From positions 27,151,649-27,215,648 of the forward strand of contig NC_087063.1 in the NCBI RefSeq assembly GCF_963678635.1: DNA of 64,000 nucleotides, in the 5' to 3' direction. How positions within the stretch are numbered: position 1 is the stretch's first letter; each line of letters begins with the position of its first letter. The position numbers and the translations under genes are program-made. Shown here one piece after another: positions 42,491 to 55,639 of this stretch. This DNA is from Symsagittifera roscoffensis (lineage: Eukaryota; Xenacoelomorpha; Acoela; Convolutidae). A model generated the notes under the pieces. That model had not been told where the DNA came from, made no database searches, and saw nothing but the letters and a program-made list of their open reading frames with translations.

Positions 42491-44117
42491 AACCCCTTCA
42501 ATTTTACCAAAATAGTCACAGGTAAAATATCTTAGCCCAGGACAACAAAACTTTTTGAATGATTTGAATAAATGGCTGGTCAAAAATCGAAATGTGTCTG
42601 AAGAAAAAAACCAACCGAACACAATTATTCGTTATGAAAGACGGAACAAAAATTATCTTAAATAATTAGCCTTCCTCAATATTCGTTATGAAAGTTAACA
42701 ATTAGCCTGCCTCAATATTCGTTATGATTGTCGGAACAAAAATTAACTTAACTATTTCGCCTGCCTCAATTTATTTGGAACAATTTTTATGTGCGAGATA
42801 ATTCGCCAAAATTTACGAATCGCCACCCCCTCTCCCTCAGGGGTTCGACCCCCTCACCAACCCCCTCAGTCTTTTGCTATTATTTTATGACATCCATTTT
42901 CAGCCGGCCAGCCCTAGTTTTTTCTAAAAACTCTTTTGACACTAATGTAAACTAAACTTGGAGGAGGGAGCGCTCGTTAAAAAGAATCACGATTTTTTGT
43001 ACAAAGTTTTTTGAACAAAAAGCCCAATGACGGCTTTTCATTTTGTACCTGTTTTTGTTTCATAATTTGCATGGGGCGCTGAAACTTTTGTCAAAACAGG
43101 GTCTTTCATTATAGTGTTCTGAGAGCGCTTGGATACACTATGAGGCCAAATGGTGTATTTTGTGAAATTTAGGCGTATTCCGCAACAAGGACGCCATCTT
43201 CGATCTTCCTTTGTTCTTTTGTTTTCCTTGATGATTCCGACAAATGTTTATTGTGTTTCAAGACTGAACCCCCTCTCAATTGCAGAGACCTAAACCCACT
43301 AAATTGTGCGCCTATCCAGTGTACATTTTGGTTTCGCATTGAAATCAATTTGCTCGACCTAATTTTTTTCAAAAATTCATTTCCCAGGAGAAAATCTTAT
43401 TTCCGTCCCAATTCGAGATCTATTTTCTGTATCGTAAAAAAGCTTACAGTGCGCATAAATCAGCCTAGATCATAGCAAAATAACAACTTTCAAAAACTGC
43501 AAAAATTAACAAAAAAAATTATGACTACAATCTTGGAGGAACTGAGGCTTTCACAGATTTTTCTTTCCCAACGAACAAAAGAGAATGATCATACCGAAAT
43601 TCCATACCCTTTTTTATTGGCAATGCTCCTGTAAAACTACGAGCCCCATTTTTTCAAGTAGATTCCAACTGCATATCGAATATGGAGATTCGCTAAAAAC
43701 ATTTATTAGAATTCTGAAGTTTTTTTGAGTTCAACACCTGAAAACTTCGACAATATTTCTGTTGAGTATATTTTGATATATTTTGATATAGTTTCAGTAA
43801 AAATGTTTGTGCGCTTTTTATCAACTTTAAAGGCTAGTTGACTTTTTTTTCTACAGGATCATAAATTTGAAAAGCTTCGATTTTTTGTAGAAGATTTCAA
43901 AGCATTGTTTATATCTTATTCTTCAAATAGTATTTGTAAGGAAACAAAATCGAAGTAATTTTTTCATCTTAACAAGACTACTCATATCAGAGCAAAAGTT
44001 TGAATGTTTTGACTGTCGTTAAAGGCCAATGAAACAATTTTTCGGTTTAAGAAAATGTCGAACAGTGCGAACAAAAACGATTTTCAATTTTAAAATTAAA
44101 TAAATATTGATTGTTTA

Positions 44118-44424
44118 GTGGGTTGATTTCGAGACTAATTTGACTACTGTAATTCAAATTCGGAAAAAAAGAGCAAAAAATTTCGTCCTTTTAAAACCTA
44201 GGCGATAAATTAAATCGTTCCAAACTGAATTGAGGAGAGTATTTAGCTCTAAATATTGATTGTCTAGACTCAACAGATATTAACTTGTAGAGCTAAATAC
44301 TCTCCTCAATTCAGCTTGGAACGATTTAATTTATCACCTAGATTTTAATTGGACGAAATCTTTTGCGCTTTCTTTTTTCCAAATTTAAATTACAGCAGTC
44401 AAATAAGTCTCGAAATCAACCCAC
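44118..44424. mobile_element. Foldback/MITE-like element, right arm
   Basis: Same ends (GTGGGTTGATTTCGAGACTA and complement) and same internal pairing as 26,485-26,788. A few mismatches between the two sides show it is old. Confidence 0.6.
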
Positions 44425-44959
44425 ATAACTCAAAACAAATGGTCACAGCTGATTTTTTTCAGTTTTGAGTATTTTAAATTTTACAGTTTTTATGCCGACT
44501 AAAATACCGCGAAAAAAGTTAACTGAAATCGGAGTTTGTGTGAAAAAAAATCATCGAAACAACAAAAAGATGAAACTCCAGCTGAAACATGATTGATCAT
44601 ATTAGGGTGAAAAATTGATTTTTCGACGGCTTTTTATGACTACAAATAAATATTCGATGAACTATAGATGAAATATTTTACGGAAAAGCGGAAAAATTAA
44701 GATTTATTCATTTTTAGAAGTTTACCATACAATATTAAATTGTTAGTTTGCCTGCATTTATTTAAATTTTACTTTTGATCAAGATGTTTGCCGTTGAGCT
44801 TTTAATAGCAGTTTTTAATAGCAGAGGTACAGGGGTGATTTAAATTATCCGGAATAAGAAAAGGTGTTAAAACTTATATTAACGGCTATTAAAGCCCTTT
44901 TCAACTTTTAACTGAAACTTTTATTTATTTAACAAATGCAAACAAATATTTAACAAAAA

Positions 44960-45720
44960 TAGAAAAATTTAGAGTTTGGTTGGATATCTAATGTTTTTAG
45001 ATTTGCATTTATTCTACGAAGAAAGCTCCGATATAACTGATGAATGTAGTCGTCCGTAATTGCCAAAATTTTTTCGAAAACTGGACAACAAAGTTTTTTC
45101 ACTGCTGTATAGTGTATTCACAAATCTTCTGTTTCATGTAATTGTAATATTTCAAAATTCATCCAGCTTGGAAATTGAGGAGGCCAATGTTCCAAAATTT
45201 AAAATTCTTCCTTGAAAATATTTGTCAAAAATTTGAAATTATGGCAACTGGCATGATCTTGATGAAAATATTCGTCCAGATAACTTTTTTCCATCATGTC
45301 TGCTTCAAATAAATCTTAGCATCCTCTTTCCACAAATTTTGCAAATGGAGTAAAATAATTGGGATGAAATTGCATTTGTGGGAGTTGTCTCACGTAAACG
45401 TTAGCGCTGGAACATAATTCAACGATTCTGTGGTTTTTTTTGAAAGTTTTGGCACCATTTTTGCTTTTTTTTCTGTTGAAGTCCAAAGTTTTGGATTTTT
45501 TGATGCTAACTCCTGCTACAAGTCTTTTTTTGATCAAAATTGATAAAATTTTGCTGATTGATAAGTTCATAACTGGTTCAATTTTTTTCAAAGACATTAA
45601 GACGTCTAAAAAGGAATTTTTTTTTGCAATCAAAGAAATATAATTTTTGTTTCTTTCGGTGGTTTTTTTGGCCAAAAAAATTTTCGGCTCTAATATAATG
45701 TCCATTTTCCAACTCACAAC
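44960..45720 (-). pseudogene. Tc1-like transposase relic, right arm
   Basis: A 133-codon frame (45,316-45,717) covers the DNA-binding half (NLSISKILSILIKKRLVAGV). Beyond it, broken frames give the second-Asp region, a PPQFP block, and a C-terminal part (ITDDYIHQLYRSFLRRINA) that is missing from the left copy. It has no intact DDE set. Confidence 0.55.
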
Positions 45721-46407
45721 TTAACTCCAAAAGCTCTCTCACGCTGTAGATTTAGGAACTGTTTTTGATATCTTATGTAAACTATAATGTTATCAGCAGC
45801 AAAAATCAGCCCATAAAAAATGTAGCAACATTTGTGTTTACTTTTTTGAAGATTTATTTTATTGTTGAGGATGACAAGAATCTGTAAAAAACCGTTAAGT
45901 TATGAATAATGAAATTTTTGAATAATAGAATAATTAACGCATTGTTCAACTTAATTTTTACACCTTTAGTCTAGATAATTTAAATCAAAGCTTCATATCA
46001 CGCAATATTTGTCTCAAATTGTCCAAATAGGCTAAGTCAAACCCTCTTAGTTTTGCAAAAAAAGCTTACAGGTAAATTTGTTTGACTTTTAGCTCAAAAC
46101 ATTAGTAATTTTTAGATGATAATATAGAAAATTGACCTTTTCAAAAAGTCGAGTTACGTCAAAAAAAAAATCACCCCGAGCTCAAATAATCTGTTACTTT
46201 CTTAGAAAATCGAAACAATAATGCCGCTTAATTGGTAAATAAAAGGGGACAGAAAGTCTTATTTTATGGGTTCTTCATCAAATGAAAATCTACCATACAC
46301 TATTAAAGTTGGCCGTGATACAGTTTGGTCGCTAAATACCTGGGATCAACCGAACAATCTACATTGGCTTGATCCAATACATGACAATTCGAAAGAAAGA
46401 AACTTAC

Positions 46408-46628
46408 CGGATGGACTTGCACGTTTCGAAGATTAAGAATCCTTCGGGAGTTCTTTCACACTCGACAAAGTATTCGCTAAACAGAAACAAACTGCTGTGA
46501 TAACAAATATTAAATACAACGCTTGAATAGGTTTCGTTCTGTATTGAATGATTGCATAACACATGAAAAACGGCTAGCCAGGTTTGTTTTTCTGACTTTA
46601 AACTATTTTCGTCGTTTAGCGCGACCAT
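46408..46628 (-). CDS. Exon of an unknown host gene, right-arm copy
   Basis: Partner of 24,355-24,575: ATG in context CAAAATGG, 73 codons, then donor CCG/GTAAGT. It differs from the left product at three positions (Leu/Gln, Gly/Ser, Glu/Lys) and has no indel. It lies on the same strand as the receptor exons, inside what would be the 18-kb receptor intron if the TM1-TM2 exon belongs to it. Function unknown. Confidence 0.45.
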
Positions 46629-46644
46629 TTTGGCTCAATTAGAA

Positions 46645-48098
46645 GAAAAGGAGATTAAAGGTGATTTAGTATTCACGATTGAAGAGCCGTCACTTGGGTT
46701 ACTAATATGTCAATTTTTTGGGCAAAATGTGCGTGTGCGGATTTTGCTCCAAATTTCCTTGTAAAATTTAAATTTAACCCGAACTTTTTTAATGCAAATT
46801 ATTTTGAATAATAAAATACAATTCACAGCAATCTTAAATTTTGGTGGAGTTTGACTCAAAGCGGCTTTTTTCTACTCCCTCCCCCACCACTTTTCAAAAT
46901 TTCTCATTTTTTAGTTCTTTTACGTGTTATTATGGCTAAATGCGAGATGTTACAAGGTGAAGATCGCGAAATAAATCTGTTCACCATTGTTAGTTTGTTC
47001 ACCATTTTAATGTTTGCAATTCCAATTTGATAAACGATTGAGTAGTTTTTCAAAATTGAATTGTAAAGGAGAAAGAAAGTGAAAAGAGCCACCAAACTAC
47101 GCATAAAACAGCTATCATTCAAAGTAAATCTACCCTGACTGACCAAAAATGTTGAATTTTCATAAATGGAAAGAAGCTTATTATACATTTTGGTACACTT
47201 AGAAAAATTCTCAGAAACTTCTATGATGAGCTTTTTTCAAATATAAAAATTATATTATCAGCGTTTTTCCATAAACAAAACATTGTTATTTTTCTAAACT
47301 TAGCCTAACTTTTTAGTGTTTTATCCGGCAACACAATAACGACGCATTTTCAAAGGTAAAAAGCTTCGTTGATTGAGGGGACTAAAAGTACTTTAAAATT
47401 CACCATGGAAGAGCCGTCACTTGAGTTACTAATATGTCAATTTTTTGGGCAAAATGTGCGTCTGGGGATTTTGCTCAAAATTTCCTTATAAAACTTAAAT
47501 TTAACCTGAACTTTTTTAATACAAATTATTTAAAAAATTCAAATATAATTCACAGCAATCCTAAATTTTGGTGGAATTTGAATCAAAGCGGCTTTTTTCT
47601 TCTCCCTTCCCCACAACTTTTCAAAATTTCTCATTTTTTAGTTCTTTTACGTGTTATTATGGCTAAACGCGAGATGTTACAAGGTGAAGAACGCAAAATA
47701 AATCTGTTCGCCATTGTTAGTTTGTCCACCATTTTAATGTTGCAATTCCATTTTGACAAGCGATTGAGTAGTTTGTCAAAATTGAGTTGAAAAGGAGAAG
47801 GATGTGGAAAAGAGCCAACAAATTATTCAAAAAACAGCTATTATACATAGTAAATCTACCCTGATTGACCACAAGTGTTCAACTTTCATAAAGGGAAAGA
47901 AGCTTATCATACAATTTGATACACTTCCATACTTAAAGAAATCTTCAGAAGTTTCTAAAATAAGCATTTTTTATTATCAGCGTTTTTCCATAAACAAAAA
48001 ATTGTTATTTTTCTAATTTTTGATGAATGTTTCAGTGTTTTGTCGGCAACACAATAACGACGCATTTTCTAAGGCAAGAATCTTCATTGATTGAGGGG
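46645..48098. repeat. Two-copy tandem duplication, right arm
   Basis: Mirror of 22,884-24,340. One copy has lost a base near 47,740 (TTTGCAATTCC to TTGCAATTCC), which breaks the small ORF seen in the other copies. Confidence 0.6.
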
Positions 48099-48804
48099 AA
48101 CAAATCTCTGCAATTTCCGCATTTGAGTAAAACTTGTGTTAGATAAAGCTTCATAGTTTGCTCAAAACTATGAAAAAAAATCAAGCTTTGTAACGGCTAA
48201 AAATATTTTAGTCAAAATATTTAATAGTAGAAAAACACTTTATAATTTTTGTGGAAAATTGAAGTAAATATTAACAGCAAAATTTTTTAGTCAATTTTTT
48301 TGTCTTTTGTTTTTTTTATCAAAGTTGAGACTGAACTACATTATAGACAAATGCAAAAAAACTTGGCATGCAATTATTTTCTTCGAAAAATGCTTATTTA
48401 AGCACACAAATCATATTGAGACTAAAATTGGAAAAAAATTCCTTAAAACTTGTTTTTATGTTTTTTTTGCAGCAGTGCAGAAACTGATATCATACTGTTT
48501 TCATATAAGAAAACTTGATGATGAACAGTTGTTCCAAGCACTTCTTGTATGAAAATGTATATTAAGATATTAAGCGTTTTGTTTTGTATGCAGTTTTATG
48601 CTAAGCTTTTTCCGTGTATAAAGGTCAACCCGGTTATGCAGCATTATAAAATTCATCCCGGTGAATCAGTATAAAGACGTCCATCAGAAGTACATCGATG
48701 TTTCATCAATTAAAAATTTTTTTTTTTTGCCGTCAATTTTTTTATATTTTTTAAAGAAAAAAAACTTATGATAATCGATGCAGCATTGATAACTTACCAC
48801 TCAA

Positions 48805-49180
48805 AAAGGAATCAATAATTAACGTGTGACGATAGCTGTGAGCCTCATTCATTGTCACACGTTGATTATTCATTTTGATTTATGAATTGAGCAAACAATT
48901 GTTTTCGAGAGAAATCTCATTCAAAATAGAAGAGTGGTTTACGGCAAACCATAATTTCAAGGGGTTTATTTAAGAAGTTAACATCCTCTACCCCCCCCCC
49001 CCCCCCGGCCCCCGGATAGACCAAGTTAAGATCTTCCACCCCAGCATTTAATTCACATTAATTTTGCTAAGCGCTGCTTGTAAAATGCTTGATTCTGAAA
49101 ATTTCTAACTTAAGTAGAACCAAGTTAACATCCTCTCCCCCATCCCAAACGGCTTTGGGGGGGGATGTTAACTTGGTCCA
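48805..49180. repeat. Hairpin and GTTAAC/poly-C cluster, right arm
   Basis: Mirror of 21,806-22,191: the ACGTGTGACGATAG/TTGTCACACGTTGA hairpin near 48,820-48,880, then GTTAACATCCTC blocks with runs of C and G from about 48,978. Confidence 0.55.
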
Positions 49181-49855
49181 AGAAATGAACAAGATCGCTG
49201 CTGTTAGTTAAATGAGACGACATGACATTAAGATGACAAATAACATTGAAAACATGTGTATTGAACAGTCCTACAGGCCCTACTCAAACTATTTATATTT
49301 CTCTAAAAGCGTCCTCTAAAATTCCCACCAAAAGCGGTCGTCGTCTTAACAGCTATCATATTATTTGCCGGAAACTGAGATTGCTATCTATTTTATGCAT
49401 GAGCCATGAACCTTTTTCAAATCAGTTTTTAGATACGTTTATATATGAATATCGAGTATCGATAAACTTTCACCGAGCCGTCCTCAAAATCGTAAAGTTT
49501 GTCTGCTTTTCCACCTTCCTTGATTTTACGATTTAACCGTGGCTAAGTAGGTGTGGCACTGTTTCGTTGATTTTAAGCAAGACGTGAATAGTTTTCGTTT
49601 ATGCTTCATTTGTGTAGGTATCAACGGTTGGTCAAAATTCGGTGTCAGTTGTAGATATTCAAAACTAATTTATGCTGGAATGGTTTTTGAACTGATGACG
49701 GATACACTTTAGGAGCTCATGTTGATACTGTCTGCGCTATGTAAACTAAGCATATGCTTGTCTCGCACAACAAAACTTTTAAAATGACGATGATTTTTTT
49801 TTTCGTTAACTGCCTGGTGGTAGTGAACTTGATATATACCACAGGTAATTACGAT

Positions 49856-50335
49856 GTATGTTTAGGTACAGATTGCGAAAAGTAGTAGAGGGGATTTTGC
49901 CGCGCAGTTCAACACTTTTTCAACAGATCAGTTTTGAAGGGGAAAACATTCCATCAGGAAAATCTGTGGAACAAGTAAATAATTCCAAACTATTTGGTAA
50001 CAGTCATCATGCTCTTTTCTGTGTTTAGAATCATTGTTTGATATTTTCAGATAGTTGGAGTATGTGACCAAAACTCGGCGTTGATTTGCTTCGCTAAACA
50101 AACATCTACTCTGTTAAACAGTAAAATCGACAATTTAATAGAAATCTATACGTCTCAATAAATCTACGCCAAAATTTTCAAACAATATGAGAAATACCAC
50201 GTGTTGCACGAAAACCGAGATCATGGCGTGAACAGCTATAAAACGACGGACCGATTTATTACATGATAGTACGACGAAAACCGCAAAAAAATATTTGTAT
50301 TCAGAATACTTTATGAAGTAAATTTAAATTTTTAT
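49856..50335 (+). pseudogene. ORF L relic, right-arm copy
   Basis: Near-identical in sequence to 20,686-21,165 but with a one-base change of frame near 49,885 and a 34-bp extra block (ending TTTTCAG) near 50,020-50,055. That block could be a small insertion or a retained intron-like stretch. Not intact. Confidence 0.5.
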
Positions 50336-51359
50336 TTATTAACATGAAAATTAACTGAAGAATACTTCTCCAAAAACCTACTTGGTGTTTTTAGCCTGTT
50401 ATATAAAAAAATAACGGCTAATAAAAAGATGCACAAGCCTTTCCTTTCCATATCTGCAGTAAATTAATTTGAAAAGTTTTTTAACATAAAAAATTTATTG
50501 AAAAAAAATTACAAAATTAGTCAGTAGAAAATTTTAACGTAAATATTATTAAATTTATAAAAAAGTTTCATGCTTCTCACGAAATCATTTTTTTTCTTCC
50601 GAGCTTCATCACCTAAAACATAACCAAGTGTTTTTGAAAAACTTTTATCATTTAAGTTCTAACTTTTAGAATTACTTGAACTTGAATTTTAAAATTAAAA
50701 TTTATCAATGCCTATCCTTGCTTTTCAAAAAATCACGTTTCAATTCAAAAACAGATCATCAAGACTTCCCTTGGATCTTTAATTTCTCTTTAATTTATTT
50801 GATCATCAAGGCCTCTTTTGGATCAAGTAGAACAACTTTGTTCTTCCCACCTCATAATTTGAAGTGTCCAACGACCTCAAACGTCGATTCAGTCTCCAAC
50901 CCTTATATTGGACCCATGACTAATAGATATTTTTGAAAAACTAGCCTTATTAGTTAAGACAAAGTGTAAAGAGCTCCGATTTATCATTCTTCACTTGAGC
51001 CCTTCCTCTTAGATGACCCAGGCTAAAACCCTTAAAATAATAGTAAGTTCTAAAATAGTATCTTACGATCTACTTGTTTCTAATTATACCTGAATTGTGT
51101 GGATTGATTAACTATTCTTCAACGTTTGATCATAAATCAAACCCCTAGATAAGATTAAGTAAGTTCATCATATATTAAAACCTAGTCACGAGAAATTAAA
51201 AAAATGATCCTAAACCAATTGATATACTCTCTCTTCAACCCGTCAACCACGACAATCTATGCCCCAAATTAAAATAACCACACAAAAACCGTAAGAAATC
51301 ACAATTTAAGAAACTAAAACTCTAACCTCCGAGTATTGAATTTATCAGTCTAAACTTTA

Positions 51360-51725
51360 TGTCAAAAAAAATTTAGGCAGTAAACAAACAACCTTATTAC
51401 ACAATTGTTGAATTAAAAACGAAAGATATGATCTTGTAACCACACCGCACAGACATACAATAGGATAAATCAGATCAAAAAGACAAACACGAAAAAAGGA
51501 AAAAAAAGCAAAACAAAAACAAGTTATTAAAAGAAGATTTTCAGAAATACGTAACGCAGTTTCCGAATCAAATACAACAACAATACAAGAAGATCAGAAT
51601 CTGAAAGATTCAATAGATAAAAATGAGCCGACACATCAAAAAAAAAATTTCTGACTCAAAATCTACATCACCATCATCAATTGAAAGCAAACGCAGAATT
51701 AAAAATTGTTATATTAATAAACCGG
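51360..51725 (+). pseudogene. ORF0 relic, right degraded copy
   Basis: Begins ATGTCAAAAAAAAATTTAGG with the NLG-K-Q block, then loses frame. The C-terminal half (RNAVSESN, KDSIDKNEPTH, then SIESKRRIKN) matches ORF0 of the large element across two frames. The 94-codon ORF at 51,623-51,907 starts inside this C-terminal part and runs on into non-coding sequence. Confidence 0.5.
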
Positions 51726-51904
51726 TACGACTTTTTATTTGGAATCAGCCAATAAGAGACATTGAAAGTTTCAAATTAACAGTTCTAAGATACAAAAAAA
51801 ATATCGAATACAACAAAAATTTTGACAATGACTCACAACTATCCTTTTTGGTATCCATCCACAAAGTGATTCCGCTCGAGGACAAAAACAATTGTGTCAC
51901 AACT

Positions 51905-53350
51905 TAATCGCAAATTGATTCGAAAAAGGATTCAGTCCATGCAAACTGGAGTTTCCCGGAATAAAATTAAAAAGGCAATTTCTTGATCACTATAATAAGG
52001 GCATATGTAATATCACCTAATCCTACGGAAAATTCACCATCAAATTTATACCACCACAACCAAACCAAACAACACATCAAATACAAACAAATAACATAGT
52101 TATAGAAATCTCAAAAATCATCACAGAATACATGAAAAGTATACAACATCAAAATTCACAAAGAACAAATTCAATCTTTACAAGCGATGTTTTCTCTATA
52201 ACTCTTAGTAATATATCTATAATAGAGTCAAAAGAAACACAAAATGGATCACCACAAACATCCCGACACTCAACTGTAAGACAAGAAAATTATCTTTTCT
52301 CAAAATTCTTAGATACAATCCGTGAAAATCTCGTTAGTACTGACATATCACAAAAAATGAAACATGACATACAACGAATGTTAGACTGGTTTATAATTGA
52401 TTATTTTGTTCATAAAATAGAAATCAATTCAGCTTCAAAAAAAGATCCCTGATTGGTCTCATCCTTCATTTTTTAATATAACATCAAATTATCAAGTGCA
52501 GTAATTACCACTATTTCTGAACACAAATTTTATGTAAGAATTACTCCACTTACTATTGATGCAACACCCTTAAATTATAACGCATTATTGACTGATAGAA
52601 CAAGAAATAATAGTTTGAATTCCACATTCATCAACACACAAGAAACACGTAATGGAACAAGAAACCTTTCACTACGAAATATTCAAATCACATCACAATT
52701 CATTGACCAGGAAATAGTTGAAAAATTGCATTACAACAACACAACAAAGCATTTCTCCGTTAACAAAAATAATCCATTTCCACAGACAACTATCCAATCA
52801 ACAAAAAAACAAACTGTTGCCACAAAATAATCACAAAAAAATTACTAAACATATAGATCAATAACAAAAACACGACAAACAGATAAACAAAAAATTTCAA
52901 ACAGAAATAATTTTGCAGATCATAATTACGATTTTTTTGAGAAAAGACAACTAACAAAACCCTCCTATATAAGCAGTCAAAATCAACCACAAGATTAATG
53001 CTACAACTAACAGCTACCCACTCAGTTTTCTTTAATGATCAACAACGAACTACAACAAATCGAAGCAAAAAGTTTCCATTTTTTCAACAAAAAATAAAAT
53101 TATAAGCAACAAACAATTCACAAGAAATCAATCGCACTATTCAGAAGATGAGGACTACTATCATCAAAACCAACAACGTTTTAATAATAATAATCCACAG
53201 AACAGTCACTGGAATATTGATCAACCAGACCCAATATATCAACCAGATAATTTTGAACTTTTAACACGAAGTGAACAAACACGACAATTAAGACAACCCT
53301 TTCCTCCAAGACAAAATTCAGTATCATACAATAATAATTTCCAATCGCAA
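51905..53350 (+). pseudogene. Gag matrix-side relic, right degraded copy
   Basis: Frames at 52,132-52,452 (SIQHQNSQRTNSIFTSDVF; KHDIQRMLDWFIIDYFVHKI) and 52,588-52,830 (NNSLNSTFINTQETRNGTRN) match successive parts of the large element's gag. Several stops and shifts separate them. The TIDATPLNYN block sits just before the second. Confidence 0.65.
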
Positions 53351-53356
53351 AATCCT

Positions 53357-54516
53357 ATGAATACACAAAATTACCAACCAAATCACATGCAAAAGGAAGT
53401 CCTATTGCCATATTATCTACAACAACATGAAATCACACTGGCCCAACTTAAAAATTTTTCACAAAAACCAAATGCAGCAGAATCACCCCAATTGACTATG
53501 AATTCATACCTTATTCGAATAAACTACTACTGGTATCCACAGGAACAGACCCTGAATACTCAATAGAAGACTATTTAAATGCAGTCACCGCTAATTTAAT
53601 TTTAATTATAGGATCTGAACCAGTAAATAGACCCCTCCGTCAAAACTGGATACAAATACGTACAGCTCTAATCCAAACCACACTTGATGGTGTAGACCAA
53701 AAATGGTTTCCAATTTTACCTATAGACATTAAATCAGACTGGAAAAGATTCACACAAAAGTTTTCAAAATTGTTTGACTATGAAAGAAATAAACAACATC
53801 AAAGAGTCCTATGCAATGAAATTCGTAGACTCCCCAACTCAATCAAACAATCAAAAAACTCGCAGTTACAATTGAGACATTAGTAAGAAAAGCATATTCT
53901 CTTAATACGCATGATTACAAAAACACGAAAACGGCAGAAGTTTTATTGATGGCTCAAACACCACAACTTCGTAAAATTCCAAAAAAAATTGAGAGCATCA
54001 CATCCATCATCAATTCGAGAACCCGACATAGATTTTCGAAATTTAGTAGATAAACTAGAACAAGCTGAAATCACTATGCAATTGGAAGAAACAGAAAACC
54101 TAAAATTACAAGATGTAAACAACATTCAGACAACAACTTCGCAAAAAAATCATATTCATGATTCTGACAATGAATTAGCAGAAAAAATCATTCAAATTTT
54201 GAATATCTACGAAAAGAATCCAAATTTAAAAGGTAAGCCATCATTCGAAAAAATGGTGCAATTTTGTCGTAGATATGGAGACAAAAACCAAAAACAACAT
54301 GAAAATCTAAACAAACCACAGAAATATAGAGAACCAAATAAATCTTCTTACCAATATTTGAGTCATTTCCAGACAGCTACAATAATTATACACAACAATC
54401 AGCTTAATGAAATAATTTTTGCGGAAGATCTCCAGAAAAAAAGAAGTTCACAAAATTTTTTGCAAAATAGATATTGCAGATCGAATAGTCAAAACAATCA
54501 ATATCGAATCAATTAA
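53357..54516 (+). pseudogene. Gag capsid and nucleocapsid relic, right degraded copy
   Basis: 53,357-53,566 gives the pre-capsid block (LLPYYLQQHEITLAQLKNFS). Capsid follows in broken frames with KSDWKRFTQKFSKLFD. 53,989-54,516 gives the capsid end and the linker EKIIQILNIYEKNPNLKG. The zinc knuckle is ruined (only the first part, FCRRYG, survives). The base deleted from the large element near 11,894 is present here. Confidence 0.65.
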
Positions 54517-54879
54517 TCAAGATCAAGTTCAAACAGAAGCAATCACTCAAATTCAAGCAGAAAGCGTTCCATTTCAAACTCTCGGAACAGATACTATTCA
54601 AATGATCGTTCAAAAAATTCATCATATAATCGAATCAGAAATTATTCAAACAAAAGAATTCGACCTTTTTCTATAGTTTTTATGTAAATAGAAACTACTC
54701 CAACAATAGACCAAATTACAAGAATAACAATAAAAGATCCCATGATAAATCCAGGAATCAAAACAACAACTACCCAAACAGACAGAGAAACTATTCTCAG
54801 TCACCGCATAGAACAAATACTCAATATACAAATTCATAACAAAACTACGGAAATAGTACACCAAAACAACACAGACAAT

Positions 54880-55400
54880 TTTTTCTTGTACAAACAACAG
54901 AAGAAACTCAACCAGATCCTCCCGGTAGTGACAGTACAGAAATTTCAGAATGAAAATTAAATCAAATGCCTTGCGAAACCACAGATGACGAAAACGAAAC
55001 AAAAATTAAGCTTTTAATAATCAAGGTTAAAATTGAAAATGAAATGTAAAAACCAATCGATTTGAAATAATATCAAAACAATGTAATTCTTTCTAATCTT
55101 AAAAAGGAAACAAAAACCAAAATCAAACAGATTACGCTCCACAAATCAATAAAAACAGTTCAAATATTAATAACATATATAAAGAAACGACAAACAAAAT
55201 ACAACGTCTTAAAGAAAAAACTTTGGACATTTCCACTTCTCTTAGAAAGCCCAAAGAGAGAAGATTTTCAATCACCAGATCTTAAAGTTGCTTTCCTAAT
55301 TGATTCAAGAGCAGAATCAAATATTATGAAGATCCCCACATGGAATGAAACCCAAACTACACACACAAAACTGTCACCTTCAAAAACTTCAAGTATTTTT
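54880..55400 (+). pseudogene. Gag tail, gag-pol junction and protease start, right degraded copy
   Basis: Carries EETQPDPPG (gag tail), then an AAAGAAAAAACTTTGGAC junction and a protease start in which the active-site DSG is changed to DSR. The coding similarity stops after SPSKTSS, the same point as in the left copy. Confidence 0.6.
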
Positions 55401-55639
55401 TCACAACACTAAATTCAACCACAAATTATATAATTTAATTCAAAACAAAAATCATGAAATATTAACGCTTGCCGGAAAAATTCAAGTCATCACAATGCTG
55501 AAATCCTCTGGCTTCTGATTTGTACTGAAAACGTAATCCCCATGCTCGCTACAATTCTCGTAACATCAGACACGATTAAAACTAACTTTCCCGTGGAGTT
55601 TTCCCTGATGCAGAACCCTCGTAAGTATGATTATAAATA